From the NCBI GenBank assembly GCA_026415995.1, contig JAOAGB010000097.1, forward strand, positions 1-8,419: a DNA stretch of 8,419 nt. The letters run 5' to 3'. This stretch comes from Thermodesulfovibrio sp. (GTDB taxonomy: Bacteria; Nitrospirota; Thermodesulfovibrionia; Thermodesulfovibrionales; Thermodesulfovibrionaceae). The position numbers and the translations under genes were made by a program. Shown here one piece after another: positions 1 to 5,965 of the stretch (positions are counted from its first letter, which is position 1; every line of letters begins with the position of its first letter). Under the pieces are notes generated by a model that was given only the letters and a program-made list of their open reading frames with translations, made no database searches and was not told where the DNA came from.

Positions 1-1070
1 CTTACAATTTCGCGTTTTTTATTGGGAACTTCTATCCCAATAGCTGACCTTCCGGGAATAGGATAAATTCTTATGCTTTGAGCCCTTAAAGAAAGTGCAA
101 GCTCATCACTTAATGTGATTATTTTACTAAGCTTTATTCCACTGGCAGGTTCAAATTCATACATTGTAACAACAGGACCAGGATGCACCTCTTTTATTGT
201 GCCATGAATTCCAAACTCTGCAAATCTGCTTTCAATGCTACGGGCAGAGGCTATTATTTCTTCTTTTGCTATGTTACCTTCGTTTTTTTCAATTTTTAGT
301 AGGCTAAGGGGTGGTAATATGAATCCTTTTTCAAAAGCTTCAATCTTTTGTCTTTCATCGATCTCCTTTTTTCCTATTCTTATTTCCTCTGCCTTGAGCC
401 TGCTTACTTCAGGTTCTTTAATAGGTTCTTCAGGCTTTGAAACTTTTACTACCTTTATTTCATTTTTGGTTTGAGTTTTAACTTCCTTTTCTGTCTCTGA
501 TTTCTTTCTTAATAGGGTTGGCTTTATAAGAATAACTGAGGCAACGGATATGGCAAACCAAAATATATATGTTCCCACCATTGAAATGTATTTTTCGCAA
601 AAATGAAAGGCAATCCATGATAGGCCCTCTGGTAGTTTTTTATAGTTAGATAGGAATTCTCTTAAAGGTTCAAGCATGACTGCAACAGAAAAAATCAAGG
701 TCAACAGCCATGGTAATTTAGATAGGGAAATCGCCTTTCCAAGAAATTTTCTTATACCTAAAAAAATAACTATTAGAGGTAACAGAAATGTGGCAATTCC
801 AAATAGGCTAAGAAGTATATCTGCCAAATAAGAACCAATAATGCCGCCAAAATTAGAAGGCTTTGATTTTGTGTAGGTAAAAAAGGAAGGATCTAAAATA
901 TTATAGGTTAAAACACTCACGGCAATATAAACTGCAAAGGCTATGAGTAAGACTGCCTTAAATATATCAGTAGCTTTTAATGGTTGAATTGTTCTGCCTT
1001 TTTCGGGCTCTAAAGCAGTAATATTTGCTTTAACCTCTGAAGGCTTTCTATAAAATACTTTTTTTCCCAT
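1..1070 (-). CDS. ftsK: DNA translocase FtsK, N-terminal part (C-terminus lies beyond the window edge)
   Basis: This is the membrane-anchored ATPase that pumps chromosome ends through the closing division septum. The 356 visible codons are open throughout. They begin at an ATG whose A is also the last base of the uppP stop (TGATG), and there is no clear SD site, so translation is probably coupled to uppP. Residues about 37-56, 75-105, 119-133 and 161-182 are hydrophobic, matching the four membrane segments of the FtsK N-terminus. A short Lys/Glu-rich linker (about 186-245) follows. It is much shorter than the E. coli linker and closer to SpoIIIE-like proteins. The FtsK alpha domain then starts with LPPLSLL (252-258), GPVVTMYEFEPASGIK (298-313) and IPGRSAIGIEVPN (338-350). 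The Walker ATPase and the DNA-reading gamma domain are not in the window. Identity is secure from these motifs; the full length is unknown. Confidence 0.95.
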   Translation of the reverse strand, partial: MGKKVFYRKPSEVKANITALEPEKGRTIQPLKATDIFKAVLLIAFAVYIAVSVLTYNILDPSFFTYTKSKPSNFGGIIGSYLADILLSLFGIATFLLPLIVIFLGIRKFLGKAISLSKLPWLLTLIFSVAVMLEPLREFLSNYKKLPEGLSWIAFHFCEKYISMVGTYIFWFAISVASVILIKPTLLRKKSETEKEVKTQTKNEIKVVKVSKPEEPIKEPEVSRLKAEEIRIGKKEIDERQKIEAFEKGFILPPLSLLKIEKNEGNIAKEEIIASARSIESRFAEFGIHGTIKEVHPGPVVTMYEFEPASGIKLSKIITLSDELALSLRAQSIRIYPIPGRSAIGIEVPNKKREIV

Positions 1071-1843
1071 CAGTTTCTAAAAAAATATAACAAAAAAATA
1101 ACTCCTGCCAAAACCCATCGATAGTAAATGAAGATATTAAGAGGATATTTCCTTAAAAAGTTAAGCAAAAACTTGATAGCTATTATTCCTGTAATGGCTG
1201 CTGAAATCACGCCTATGATGAAGAGTGAATAATCATGAGTATAGCCGACTTTTATTGATTTATAAAAATCAAGGGCTCCTGCACCTGCTATTGCAGGAGT
1301 GGAAAGAAGAAAAGAAAATTTTGCTGCATAGGCTCTGTCGAGTCCTTTAAAAAGTCCTGCTGTAATAGTTATTCCTGAACGAGAAACTCCGGGAATCAGT
1401 GCTATTGCTTGAGCTGTACCTATTACAATAGCATCTGAAAGGGTTACAGAGTTTCTTTGCCTTTTACCTACCTTTTCTGCAATTAACATAAGAATTCCAA
1501 TAAAAACAAGGGTAAAAACAATAATCAAAGGGTCTCTCAATGAATTTTCTATAAAGTCATGAAAGACAAAACCTGCAACTCCTGCAGGAATAGTTCCCAA
1601 AACTAAATAAAAAAGCATTTTTCTATCCCTAAGAAGAATATCAATCCAATCTTTCCAGAAGCAATAAAAAAGCGAAAAAAGCGTACCTAAATGAACAGCT
1701 ATATCAAAACTTAATGAGTTAACTGTACCAGTCCAACCAAAAATCCAAGGTGTAATAACAAGATGGGCGGTACTACTTATGGGTAAAAACTCCGTAATTC
1801 CCTGAATAATGCCGAGTATAATAGCCTTAAATGTCTCGTCCAC
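1070..1843 (-). CDS. uppP: Undecaprenyl-diphosphatase (BacA/UppP family)
   Basis: This integral membrane enzyme removes a phosphate from undecaprenyl diphosphate. It recycles the lipid carrier for peptidoglycan and other envelope polymers and confers bacitracin tolerance. The 257-residue length is usual for the family. Both family signatures are present: the N-terminal Q14-x3-E18 with FLPISSTAHL (S24 and H27 within it), and the second loop PGVSRSGIT (151-159) with the conserved R155. Many hydrophobic segments fill the rest. The start is GTG at 1843, chosen because the protein then begins directly ahead of the conserved helix (MDETFKAIILGIIQGITEFL) and a GGAGG lies at 1853-1857, 9 nt upstream. 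That SD sits inside the preceding 65-residue gene, which overlaps by 17 nt. The stop shares a base with the ftsK start, so it is almost certainly in one transcript with both neighbours. Confidence 0.97.
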   Translation of the reverse strand: MDETFKAIILGIIQGITEFLPISSTAHLVITPWIFGWTGTVNSLSFDIAVHLGTLFSLFYCFWKDWIDILLRDRKMLFYLVLGTIPAGVAGFVFHDFIENSLRDPLIIVFTLVFIGILMLIAEKVGKRQRNSVTLSDAIVIGTAQAIALIPGVSRSGITITAGLFKGLDRAYAAKFSFLLSTPAIAGAGALDFYKSIKVGYTHDYSLFIIGVISAAITGIIAIKFLLNFLRKYPLNIFIYYRWVLAGVIFLLYFFRN

Positions 1844-2024
1844 TAATCTTATCCTCCATTAAGCTTTCTCGAATTTTTTTTGCCTTTTCAGGCATGGCAT
1901 AATAGAAAAAATACATCTGTTCTTCAAGCCACTTTAATTTATCTTCAACAGATTTATTTCTGTATTCTTCAAGCTGTTCTTTTGTTTTATAGTAAAGAAG
2001 AGGCCTTTCTTGCTTTTTATCCAT
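1827..2024 (-). CDS. Small protein of unknown function (65 aa) paired with a nucleotidyltransferase
   Basis: I cannot assign a function. The product is 65 residues, highly charged and probably helical, with no membrane segment, signal peptide or cysteine. Its most distinctive stretch is SVEDKLKWLEEQMYFFYYAMPEKAKKIRESL (about 25-55), broken here only by a proline. I recall, from memory only, small proteins with a similar 'KLxWLEE' phrase beside nucleotidyltransferase genes. The ATG is one nucleotide after the TAA of the nucleotidyltransferase gene, preceded by the purine-rich GAGAAGA, and its 3' end overlaps uppP by 17 nt. The sandwich position argues for co-transcription and a real gene rather than a chance frame. 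It could be a partner, antitoxin or adaptor of the enzyme upstream; this is inferred from pairing alone. Confidence 0.75.
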   Translation of the reverse strand: MDKKQERPLLYYKTKEQLEEYRNKSVEDKLKWLEEQMYFFYYAMPEKAKKIRESLMEDKISGRDI

Positions 2025-2025
2025 A

Positions 2026-2529
2026 TTAATCTTCTCTTTCCCACTCCTCTTTTATCTTTTTCAAATAAAAAATATCTGCTTCATCTTGAAGTCTACCTGT
2101 CTTCTTCTTCATCTCGATCAAAACATCAATAGGAACAAGGGGAATAACTGTTTCATTAAATTTTATCTCTTTTCTTCTCCCATAAACTTCTAAAAAATCA
2201 AAAGGTTCATCAATTAACACATCAACCACAAAAAAAGGTGCCCTTTCGTCATATAGGCTAAAAACTCTCATATTCTTATAGTTTTTCCAATCTTGTCTTT
2301 TTTCTGGCTTGATTAATTCATCAATGTCCACAGGTATCTTGGACTTTAATCCTAATTTTTTGGCAATACTAACAAATTTTGTTAAATTTTCTTCATCAAG
2401 CTTTAATACAATATCTATATCTGAGGTAGCTCTTTCTATGCCATATAAATTTACCGCAATACCTCCACATAAAAGATATTTAACTCCTGAATTGTTTAAG
2501 GCTTCAAATAACCTCTTAAAAAATTCCAT
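2026..2529 (-). CDS. Small nucleotidyltransferase-fold protein (AbiEii/DUF6036-like)
   Basis: This is a 167-residue protein with the polymerase-beta-like nucleotidyltransferase fold, which usually moves an NMP from an NTP onto a protein, RNA or small molecule. Visible motifs are C-GG (G22, G23) followed by the metal-binding pair D37-x-D39 in RATSDIDIVL, a likely third acidic residue D103 in FFVVDVLID, and a late basic/acidic segment GRLQDEADIFYL (145-156), as in stand-alone nucleotidyltransferases with an R-x2-D element. The catalytic set looks intact, so it is not a dead remnant. The start is fixed: an in-frame TAA sits two codons upstream and no other ATG, GTG or TTG follows early. There is no SD, and an extended -10 box lies just upstream (see promoter entry). 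Substrate unknown. The assignment to AbiEii-like or DUF6036-like proteins is by eye, and a toxin role is only a possibility. Confidence 0.85.
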   Translation of the reverse strand: MEFFKRLFEALNNSGVKYLLCGGIAVNLYGIERATSDIDIVLKLDEENLTKFVSIAKKLGLKSKIPVDIDELIKPEKRQDWKNYKNMRVFSLYDERAPFFVVDVLIDEPFDFLEVYGRRKEIKFNETVIPLVPIDVLIEMKKKTGRLQDEADIFYLKKIKEEWERED

Positions 2530-2534
2530 GAATT

Positions 2535-2543
2535 ATTATAGCA
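2535..2543 (-). promoter_or_regulatory. Extended -10 promoter at the nucleotidyltransferase start (possible leaderless transcript)
   Basis: On the minus strand the sequence reads TGCTATAAT, then AATTC, then ATG. TG-N-TATAAT is a perfect extended -10 element, a type that works without a good -35 box, and only weak A/T-rich -35 candidates lie upstream. The hexamer ends 5 nt before the start codon, so transcription would begin at or within one base of the A of the ATG. This fits the complete lack of an SD site. If active, it gives the nucleotidyltransferase, the 65-residue gene, uppP and ftsK their own promoter, separate from the DUF996 gene 87 nt upstream. The rest of the 2544-2616 gap shows no convincing terminator. 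Confidence 0.55.
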
Positions 2544-2616
2544 TTGAACTGAGGATTTTAACTTAATTAAAAGGGCTCAATGTTTTACTTTATTGTATCA
2601 AATCTATTGAAAAATA

Positions 2617-3183
2617 TCATATCTCTTTCTTTATATCATAAGACTGTGGAATGCTAAAAAATGCAACAGTAAGTAGTATCCAACCAACAAGAATAGCAAT
2701 TGCCCCAATACCAAAGACTATTAATCCAATGGCACCCCAAAAAACAAAGGTTCCTGCAAGCTTGAAAAGATTAATATTTGTATACTCTGCCATAAGATTA
2801 AAACAATGTCTGTAATAATTGGCTGCAAAAATGTTAATTATATAAAAAACAATTATGGCAAAAATTATTCCCATACCAAACATTCCGAAACCAAAACCTA
2901 AATTCTCTTCTGCTCCCTGTCTTGCACTCATAAATATAGGAATAAAGGAAAAAATTCCGAACAGAAAGAAAACTATGATTCCTGCAATAGAAATTAAGAA
3001 TCCTTTTAGAAACCTATTAAAAATATTTTTATCTCCAAATATCTCAGAAAATTTATGAAAGGCAATGAAAAGTAAAACAATCCCCGCAATACCTAAAAGC
3101 CAACCAATATATGGAACAAAACTTAATATTATGAATACGGAACCCAGTCCTCCCAATATCCTTTCATTACCAACTGCATCCAT
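2617..3183 (-). CDS. DUF996 family integral membrane protein
   Basis: This is a 188-residue membrane protein with four to five hydrophobic segments (about 13-42, 60-85, 100-125, 143-178) and no catalytic motif that I can recognise. The layout fits DUF996 (COG2245): an opening of the NERILGGLGSVFIILSFVPYIG type (6-27), then a 'FHKFSEIFGDKNIFNRFLKGFLI' segment (42-64), then the NLMAEYTNINLFKLAG segment (129-144) before the last hydrophobic pair. The family's function is unknown to me. The start has an excellent SD, AAGGAGG at 3190-3196, 6 nt before the ATG, and a -10 box further up. It is transcribed away from perR across a shared 90-nt intergenic region, so it might respond to the same regulator, but only a half-site is visible on its side. 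Confidence 0.85.
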   Translation of the reverse strand: MDAVGNERILGGLGSVFIILSFVPYIGWLLGIAGIVLLFIAFHKFSEIFGDKNIFNRFLKGFLISIAGIIVFFLFGIFSFIPIFMSARQGAEENLGFGFGMFGMGIIFAIIVFYIINIFAANYYRHCFNLMAEYTNINLFKLAGTFVFWGAIGLIVFGIGAIAILVGWILLTVAFFSIPQSYDIKKEI

Positions 3184-3208
3184 GTTATGCCTCCTTTCCT
3201 GTTTTTAG

Positions 3209-3214
3209 ATTATA
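3209..3214 (-). promoter_or_regulatory. -10 box for the DUF996 gene
   Basis: The minus strand carries a perfect TATAAT here, 25 nt upstream of the DUF996 start codon. A start near 3202 would leave a leader of about 19 nt that includes the strong AAGGAGG. No good -35 hexamer lies at the right distance (TTGTCA is about 23 nt away). On the plus strand the same bases contain TTATAAT (3210-3216), a perfect PerR half-site whose partner half is poor. A perfect 12-bp A/T palindrome, ATTTTTAAAAAT, follows at 3219-3230; it could be structural or bind a regulator. Confidence 0.5.
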
Positions 3215-3236
3215 ATATATTTTTAAAAATTGCATA

Positions 3237-3266
3237 TTGACAAACAAATCATTTTTTATTTAGAAT
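3237..3266 (+). promoter_or_regulatory. Promoter of the perR operon (leaderless start)
   Basis: A perfect -35 TTGACA (3237-3242) is followed, after 18 nt, by TAGAAT (3261-3266), five of six bases of the -10 consensus. A 7-nt spacer then places +1 exactly on the A of the perR ATG at 3274. There is no SD ahead of that ATG, and an in-frame TGA (3238-3240) with no ATG, GTG or TTG after it excludes an upstream start. Promoter and gene together therefore predict a leaderless perR mRNA, whereas the downstream ferritin-like, flavodiiron and rubrerythrin genes have ordinary SD sites. Confidence 0.7.
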
Positions 3267-3274
3267 TATTTTAA
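3260..3274. promoter_or_regulatory. Candidate PerR box overlapping -10, +1 and start codon of perR
   Basis: The 15-bp stretch TTAGAAT-T-ATTTTAA matches the 7-1-7 PerR consensus TTATAAT-N-ATTATAA at 12 of 14 defined positions, and its halves are inverted repeats of each other at 6 of 7 positions. It covers the -10 hexamer, the discriminator and the A of the ATG, so a bound repressor would block both polymerase and, on a leaderless message, the transcript start. That is the expected place for autorepression by the PerR-type regulator encoded immediately downstream. The region is very A/T-rich, so part of the match could be chance. Confidence 0.55.
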
Positions 3275-3789
3275 TGAAACCTAAAATTAAATGGACACCT
3301 CAGAGATTGGCAATATTGAAATATCTTGACGGTAATAAAGAACATCCGTCAGCAGAAGATATTTATGCTGCTCTTTCTAAGGATTTCCCAACCATGTCTG
3401 TGGCAACAGTCTATAATGTTATGGAATTTCTTAAAAGAACAGGCAGGGTTAAAGAAATATACGTTGATCCTGAAAAAAGAAGATTTGATCCTGATGTTAC
3501 CGTACATCATCATGCCATATGTATAAAATGCAAAAGAATTTTTGATATATTTTCTGATATTAAAATTCCAGAATTAGGTGAACATATACCAGACTTCCAA
3601 ATTCTTGATGCTCAATTAAAAATTTATGTTTTATGCCCACATTGTAAAGACAAAGAAGATTTAAAGCTGGGGTTCAAAGAATACCAATGCACAAATTGTG
3701 GTGCGATAAGAACAGCTAAACATAAACCTCAAAAATGTCCTTCCTGCAATAGCAGAGGTTCCTTAAAAGAATTTATTTCTGCCCAATAA
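3274..3789 (+). CDS. perR: PerR-type Fur-family regulator with C-terminal rubredoxin-like/zinc-ribbon domain
   Basis: This is a DNA-binding repressor that senses peroxide through metal-catalysed oxidation. Residues 1-65 form the winged helix, with TPQRLAIL (8-15), HPSAEDIY (24-31) and the recognition segment VATVYNVMEFL (43-53). The metal-sensing residues align by eye with B. subtilis PerR: H24 (H37), D72 (D85), H78 (H91), H80 (H93) and D91 (D104). Asp rather than Glu at the last position favours PerR over Fur. The structural zinc site is C83-x2-C86 with C121-x2-C124. After a normal end near residue 130 the protein continues with YQCTNCG...KCPSCNS: C139-x2-C142-x12-C155-x2-C158, resembling the rubrerythrin C-terminus encoded in the same operon. 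At 171 residues it is longer than ordinary PerR (about 145). The start is the only one possible. It lacks an SD and is probably leaderless. It likely controls itself and the downstream genes. Confidence 0.92.
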   Translation: MKPKIKWTPQRLAILKYLDGNKEHPSAEDIYAALSKDFPTMSVATVYNVMEFLKRTGRVKEIYVDPEKRRFDPDVTVHHHAICIKCKRIFDIFSDIKIPELGEHIPDFQILDAQLKIYVLCPHCKDKEDLKLGFKEYQCTNCGAIRTAKHKPQKCPSCNSRGSLKEFISAQ

Positions 3790-3815
3790 AATCAACAAAA
3801 AAACGGAGGTGTTTT

Positions 3816-4232
3816 ATGATAAGCAATGAGCTTATGGAAAAACTACAAAGAGCTGTTGCAAGAGAACTTCAGGTTAGCATTCAGTACATGTGGCAGCATG
3901 TTTTAGCAAAGGGAATTAAAGCAGAGGCAGTGGGAAAACTATTTAAACAATTTGCAATTAATGAGATGATGCATGCTGAAAAAATTGCTGAAAGAATTGC
4001 CTTTTATGGTGGAATTCCCACAACTCAGCCAAACCCCATCACAATTGGTAAAGATTTGAAAGATATGCTTGAAATTGACAAAAAAGCAGAGGAAGAAGCA
4101 GTAGCACTTTACAAAGAGATTATCAAGCTTGCTGAAAAAGAGGAAGATTATGTAACAAGAAAGCTCTTTGAGCAGATTCTTGAAGAGGAAGAAATACATC
4201 TTGACAAATTTAGCTCTCTTCTTGAGGAGTAA
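3816..4232 (+). CDS. Bacterioferritin-like diiron protein lacking helix E
   Basis: This is a four-helix-bundle ferritin-like protein, expected to oxidise and hold iron or to consume peroxide or O2 at a diiron centre. The six ferroxidase ligands align by eye with E. coli bacterioferritin: E17 (E18), E50 and H53 (E51, H54) in NEMMHAEK, E92 (E94), and E125 and H128 (E127, H130) in EEEEIHLD. M51 matches the haem-binding Met52, so interfacial haem is possible. At 138 residues it stops directly after helix D, without the short fifth helix and tail of the roughly 158-residue family, which line cage channels in bacterioferritins. It could form a cage, a smaller oligomer, or act as a non-storage enzyme. 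The SD GGAGGT (3805-3810) lies 5 nt before the ATG, 26 nt after perR. The next gene begins 2 nt after its stop. Confidence 0.88.
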   Translation: MISNELMEKLQRAVARELQVSIQYMWQHVLAKGIKAEAVGKLFKQFAINEMMHAEKIAERIAFYGGIPTTQPNPITIGKDLKDMLEIDKKAEEEAVALYKEIIKLAEKEEDYVTRKLFEQILEEEEIHLDKFSSLLEE

Positions 4233-4234
4233 TT

Positions 4235-5449
4235 ATGAAACCTGTAGAGCTTAAAAGCGGAATTTACTGGGTCGGTGCAGTTGACTGGGCTATAAGGGAT
4301 TTCCACGGATATGAAACTCCTCGTGGAACAAGTTATAACAATTATTTAATAGTTGATGATGAACCAACGCTTCTTGATACAGTTCATTATGACTTTATTC
4401 ATCTATCCATAGAAAATATATCAAGGATAATTGATCCCCAAAAAATAAAAAATATTATCATAAACCATATTGAAAATGACCATGCCACAGGGCTTGAACA
4501 AATTCTTAATATCGTTCCTGAGGCTAATATTTATATGACCGAAAAAGGTAAAAAGGGATTGAATAAATTTATCAATCTCTCAAAATACAAAGTCCATACA
4601 GTAAAATCAGGAGACTCCATTAAAATCGGTAGAAGAACTCTTTATTTTATTGAAACTCCTATGATGCATTGGCCTGACTCCATGTTTACCTATATAAAGG
4701 AGGAAAAACTTCTCATAAGTCAAGACGCCTTTGGGCAGCATATTGCATCTGTTGAAAGATTTGATGATGAATTCATAAGTAATCGCTCAATGGAAGAACT
4801 TGAAGACTCAGTAATAGATTACTATGCTAATATTTTAATGCCCTATGGAAATGTTATTAAGGCAAAAATTGAAGAAATAAAAAAATTGGGGATTGAAATA
4901 GAGATGATTGCACCTGACCATGGTGTAATATGGCGTTCTCACATTGATAAGGTTTTAACCCTTTATTCAGACATGGTTGAAGCAAAGGCAAGGCTTGGTG
5001 CAGTAATTGTCTATGATACCATGTGGCACAGCACCGAACAGATGGTTGCACCTATTGCTAAAGGTTTAGAGAGTGAGGGAGTGCCAGTGAAAATTATTAA
5101 ACTTCGTGCTACACCAAAAAGTGTTGCCATTAAGGAGATATGGAAAAATAGAGGAATAATTGTAGGGTCACCTACTCTAAATAATAATATGTTTCCATCA
5201 GTAGCTGATTTTCTTACTTATCTTAAAGGATTAAGGCCCAAAAACAGACTTTTTGCTGCCTTTGGTAGTTATGGATGGTCAGGAGAGGCTGTTAAGGAAA
5301 TGTATGAATATGCTAAGGGGATGAAACTTGAACTGTTTGAACCTGGTATAAGGGTTTTATACAAACCTTCAGAGGAGGAATTGAATAAATGCTATGAGTT
5401 TGGCATAGCCTTTGGAAAGGCTTTAAAAGAATATCATGCAAAAATGTAG
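4235..5449 (+). CDS. fprA: Flavodiiron protein (FprA-type O2/NO reductase)
   Basis: This is a soluble enzyme that reduces O2 to water or NO to N2O, protecting anaerobes. Residues 1-250 form a metallo-beta-lactamase-like domain with the diiron ligands H78-x-E80-x-D82, H145, D164 and H229. The first spacings (62 and 18 residues between ligands) equal those of classical FprA; the last is 4 longer. Residues about 254-400 form a flavodoxin domain with the FMN phosphate loop TMWHST (262-267) and flavin loops GSPTLNNNMF (311-320) and FGSYGWSG (343-350). At 404 residues it is the basic two-domain form with no fused rubredoxin, so it needs an outside electron donor; no free rubredoxin gene is in the window. 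The GAGGAG SD lies within the end of the ferritin-like gene. Rubrerythrin follows 14 nt later. Whether O2 or NO is preferred cannot be read from sequence. Confidence 0.96.
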   Translation: MKPVELKSGIYWVGAVDWAIRDFHGYETPRGTSYNNYLIVDDEPTLLDTVHYDFIHLSIENISRIIDPQKIKNIIINHIENDHATGLEQILNIVPEANIYMTEKGKKGLNKFINLSKYKVHTVKSGDSIKIGRRTLYFIETPMMHWPDSMFTYIKEEKLLISQDAFGQHIASVERFDDEFISNRSMEELEDSVIDYYANILMPYGNVIKAKIEEIKKLGIEIEMIAPDHGVIWRSHIDKVLTLYSDMVEAKARLGAVIVYDTMWHSTEQMVAPIAKGLESEGVPVKIIKLRATPKSVAIKEIWKNRGIIVGSPTLNNNMFPSVADFLTYLKGLRPKNRLFAAFGSYGWSGEAVKEMYEYAKGMKLELFEPGIRVLYKPSEEELNKCYEFGIAFGKALKEYHAKM

Positions 5450-5463
5450 AGGGAGGTGCAAAA

Positions 5464-5958
5464 ATGGAAAAAACACTTAAAAATTTAATGGAAGCTTTTG
5501 CAGGAGAGTCTCAGGCAAACAGAAAATACTTAGCCTTTGCTAAAAAGGCAGAAGAGGAAGGTTATCCAGGAATTGCAAAATTATTTAAAGCTGCTGCAGA
5601 TGCTGAGACTGTTCATGCAATGAATCATCTTAAAGCTGCAGGAGGAATAAAAAGCACAAAGGAAAACCTTGAAGCAGCAATTGGTGGCGAAACATACGAA
5701 TTTGAAAGCATGTATCCACCTATGCTTAAAGATGCAGAAGCAGAAGGGCAGTCTCAAGCTCAGAGAAGTTTTTATTATGCCAATGAAGTTGAAAAAGTTC
5801 ATGCAGAACTTTTCAAAAAAGCTCTTGAAAATCTTGATAAAAAAATAGATACAGATTACTATGTTTGTCAGGTATGCGGACATACTGTAGAAAGTGAACC
5901 ACCAGATAAATGTCCTGTTTGCGGTTCGCCAAAGAAAATGTATAAAAAGATTGAATAA
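5464..5958 (+). CDS. rbr: Rubrerythrin (NADH-dependent-type peroxide reductase)
   Basis: Rubrerythrin reduces hydrogen peroxide to water at a diiron site fed through its own rubredoxin domain. The 164-residue form is the short type seen in archaea and Thermotoga-like bacteria. Ligands visible: E15 (GES), E48-x2-H51 (AETVHA), E79, and E110-x2-H113 (EVEKVHAEL). C135-x2-C138-x11-C150-x2-C153 forms the C-terminal rubredoxin iron site (YVCQVCG...DKCPVCGS). Aligned by eye with D. vulgaris rubrerythrin (HEYTEMYP), the redox-switching E97 position is S82 here (YEFESMYP), with E81 one residue earlier; this may be a subfamily trait or change the diiron chemistry. SD GGAGGT at 5452-5457 is 6 nt before the ATG. 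It follows the flavodiiron gene by 14 nt, and a GC-rich hairpin lies just after its stop. Confidence 0.96.
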   Translation: MEKTLKNLMEAFAGESQANRKYLAFAKKAEEEGYPGIAKLFKAAADAETVHAMNHLKAAGGIKSTKENLEAAIGGETYEFESMYPPMLKDAEAEGQSQAQRSFYYANEVEKVHAELFKKALENLDKKIDTDYYVCQVCGHTVESEPPDKCPVCGSPKKMYKKIE

Positions 5959-5965
5959 ATTTGCT

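Noticed and set aside
235..474. Plus-strand open frame of 79 codons
   Set aside because: It lies antisense to the FtsK linker, has Ser/Phe-rich content typical of a reverse-strand shadow, and has no SD; the ftsK reading frame is strongly supported.
2309..2566. Plus-strand open frame of 85 codons opposite the nucleotidyltransferase
   Set aside because: No SD or recognisable motif, and the opposite strand carries conserved nucleotidyltransferase motifs; treated as a shadow.
2544..2616. Terminator between the DUF996 gene and the nucleotidyltransferase
   Set aside because: Only a weak 5-bp pairing (ATTGA with TCAAT) without a following U-tract; not enough to call.
3210..3224. Second PerR box on the DUF996 side
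   Set aside because: The first half TTATAAT is perfect, but the second half matches only 2 of 7 positions, so I record only a half-site.
3939..4199. Minus-strand open frame within the ferritin-like gene
   Set aside because: Phe/Cys-rich composition is the reverse of a Lys/Glu-rich helix-coding strand; the plus-strand gene has a full set of ligands. The minus-strand frames at 4857-5051, 5581-5883 and 5868-6080 were dropped for the same reason.
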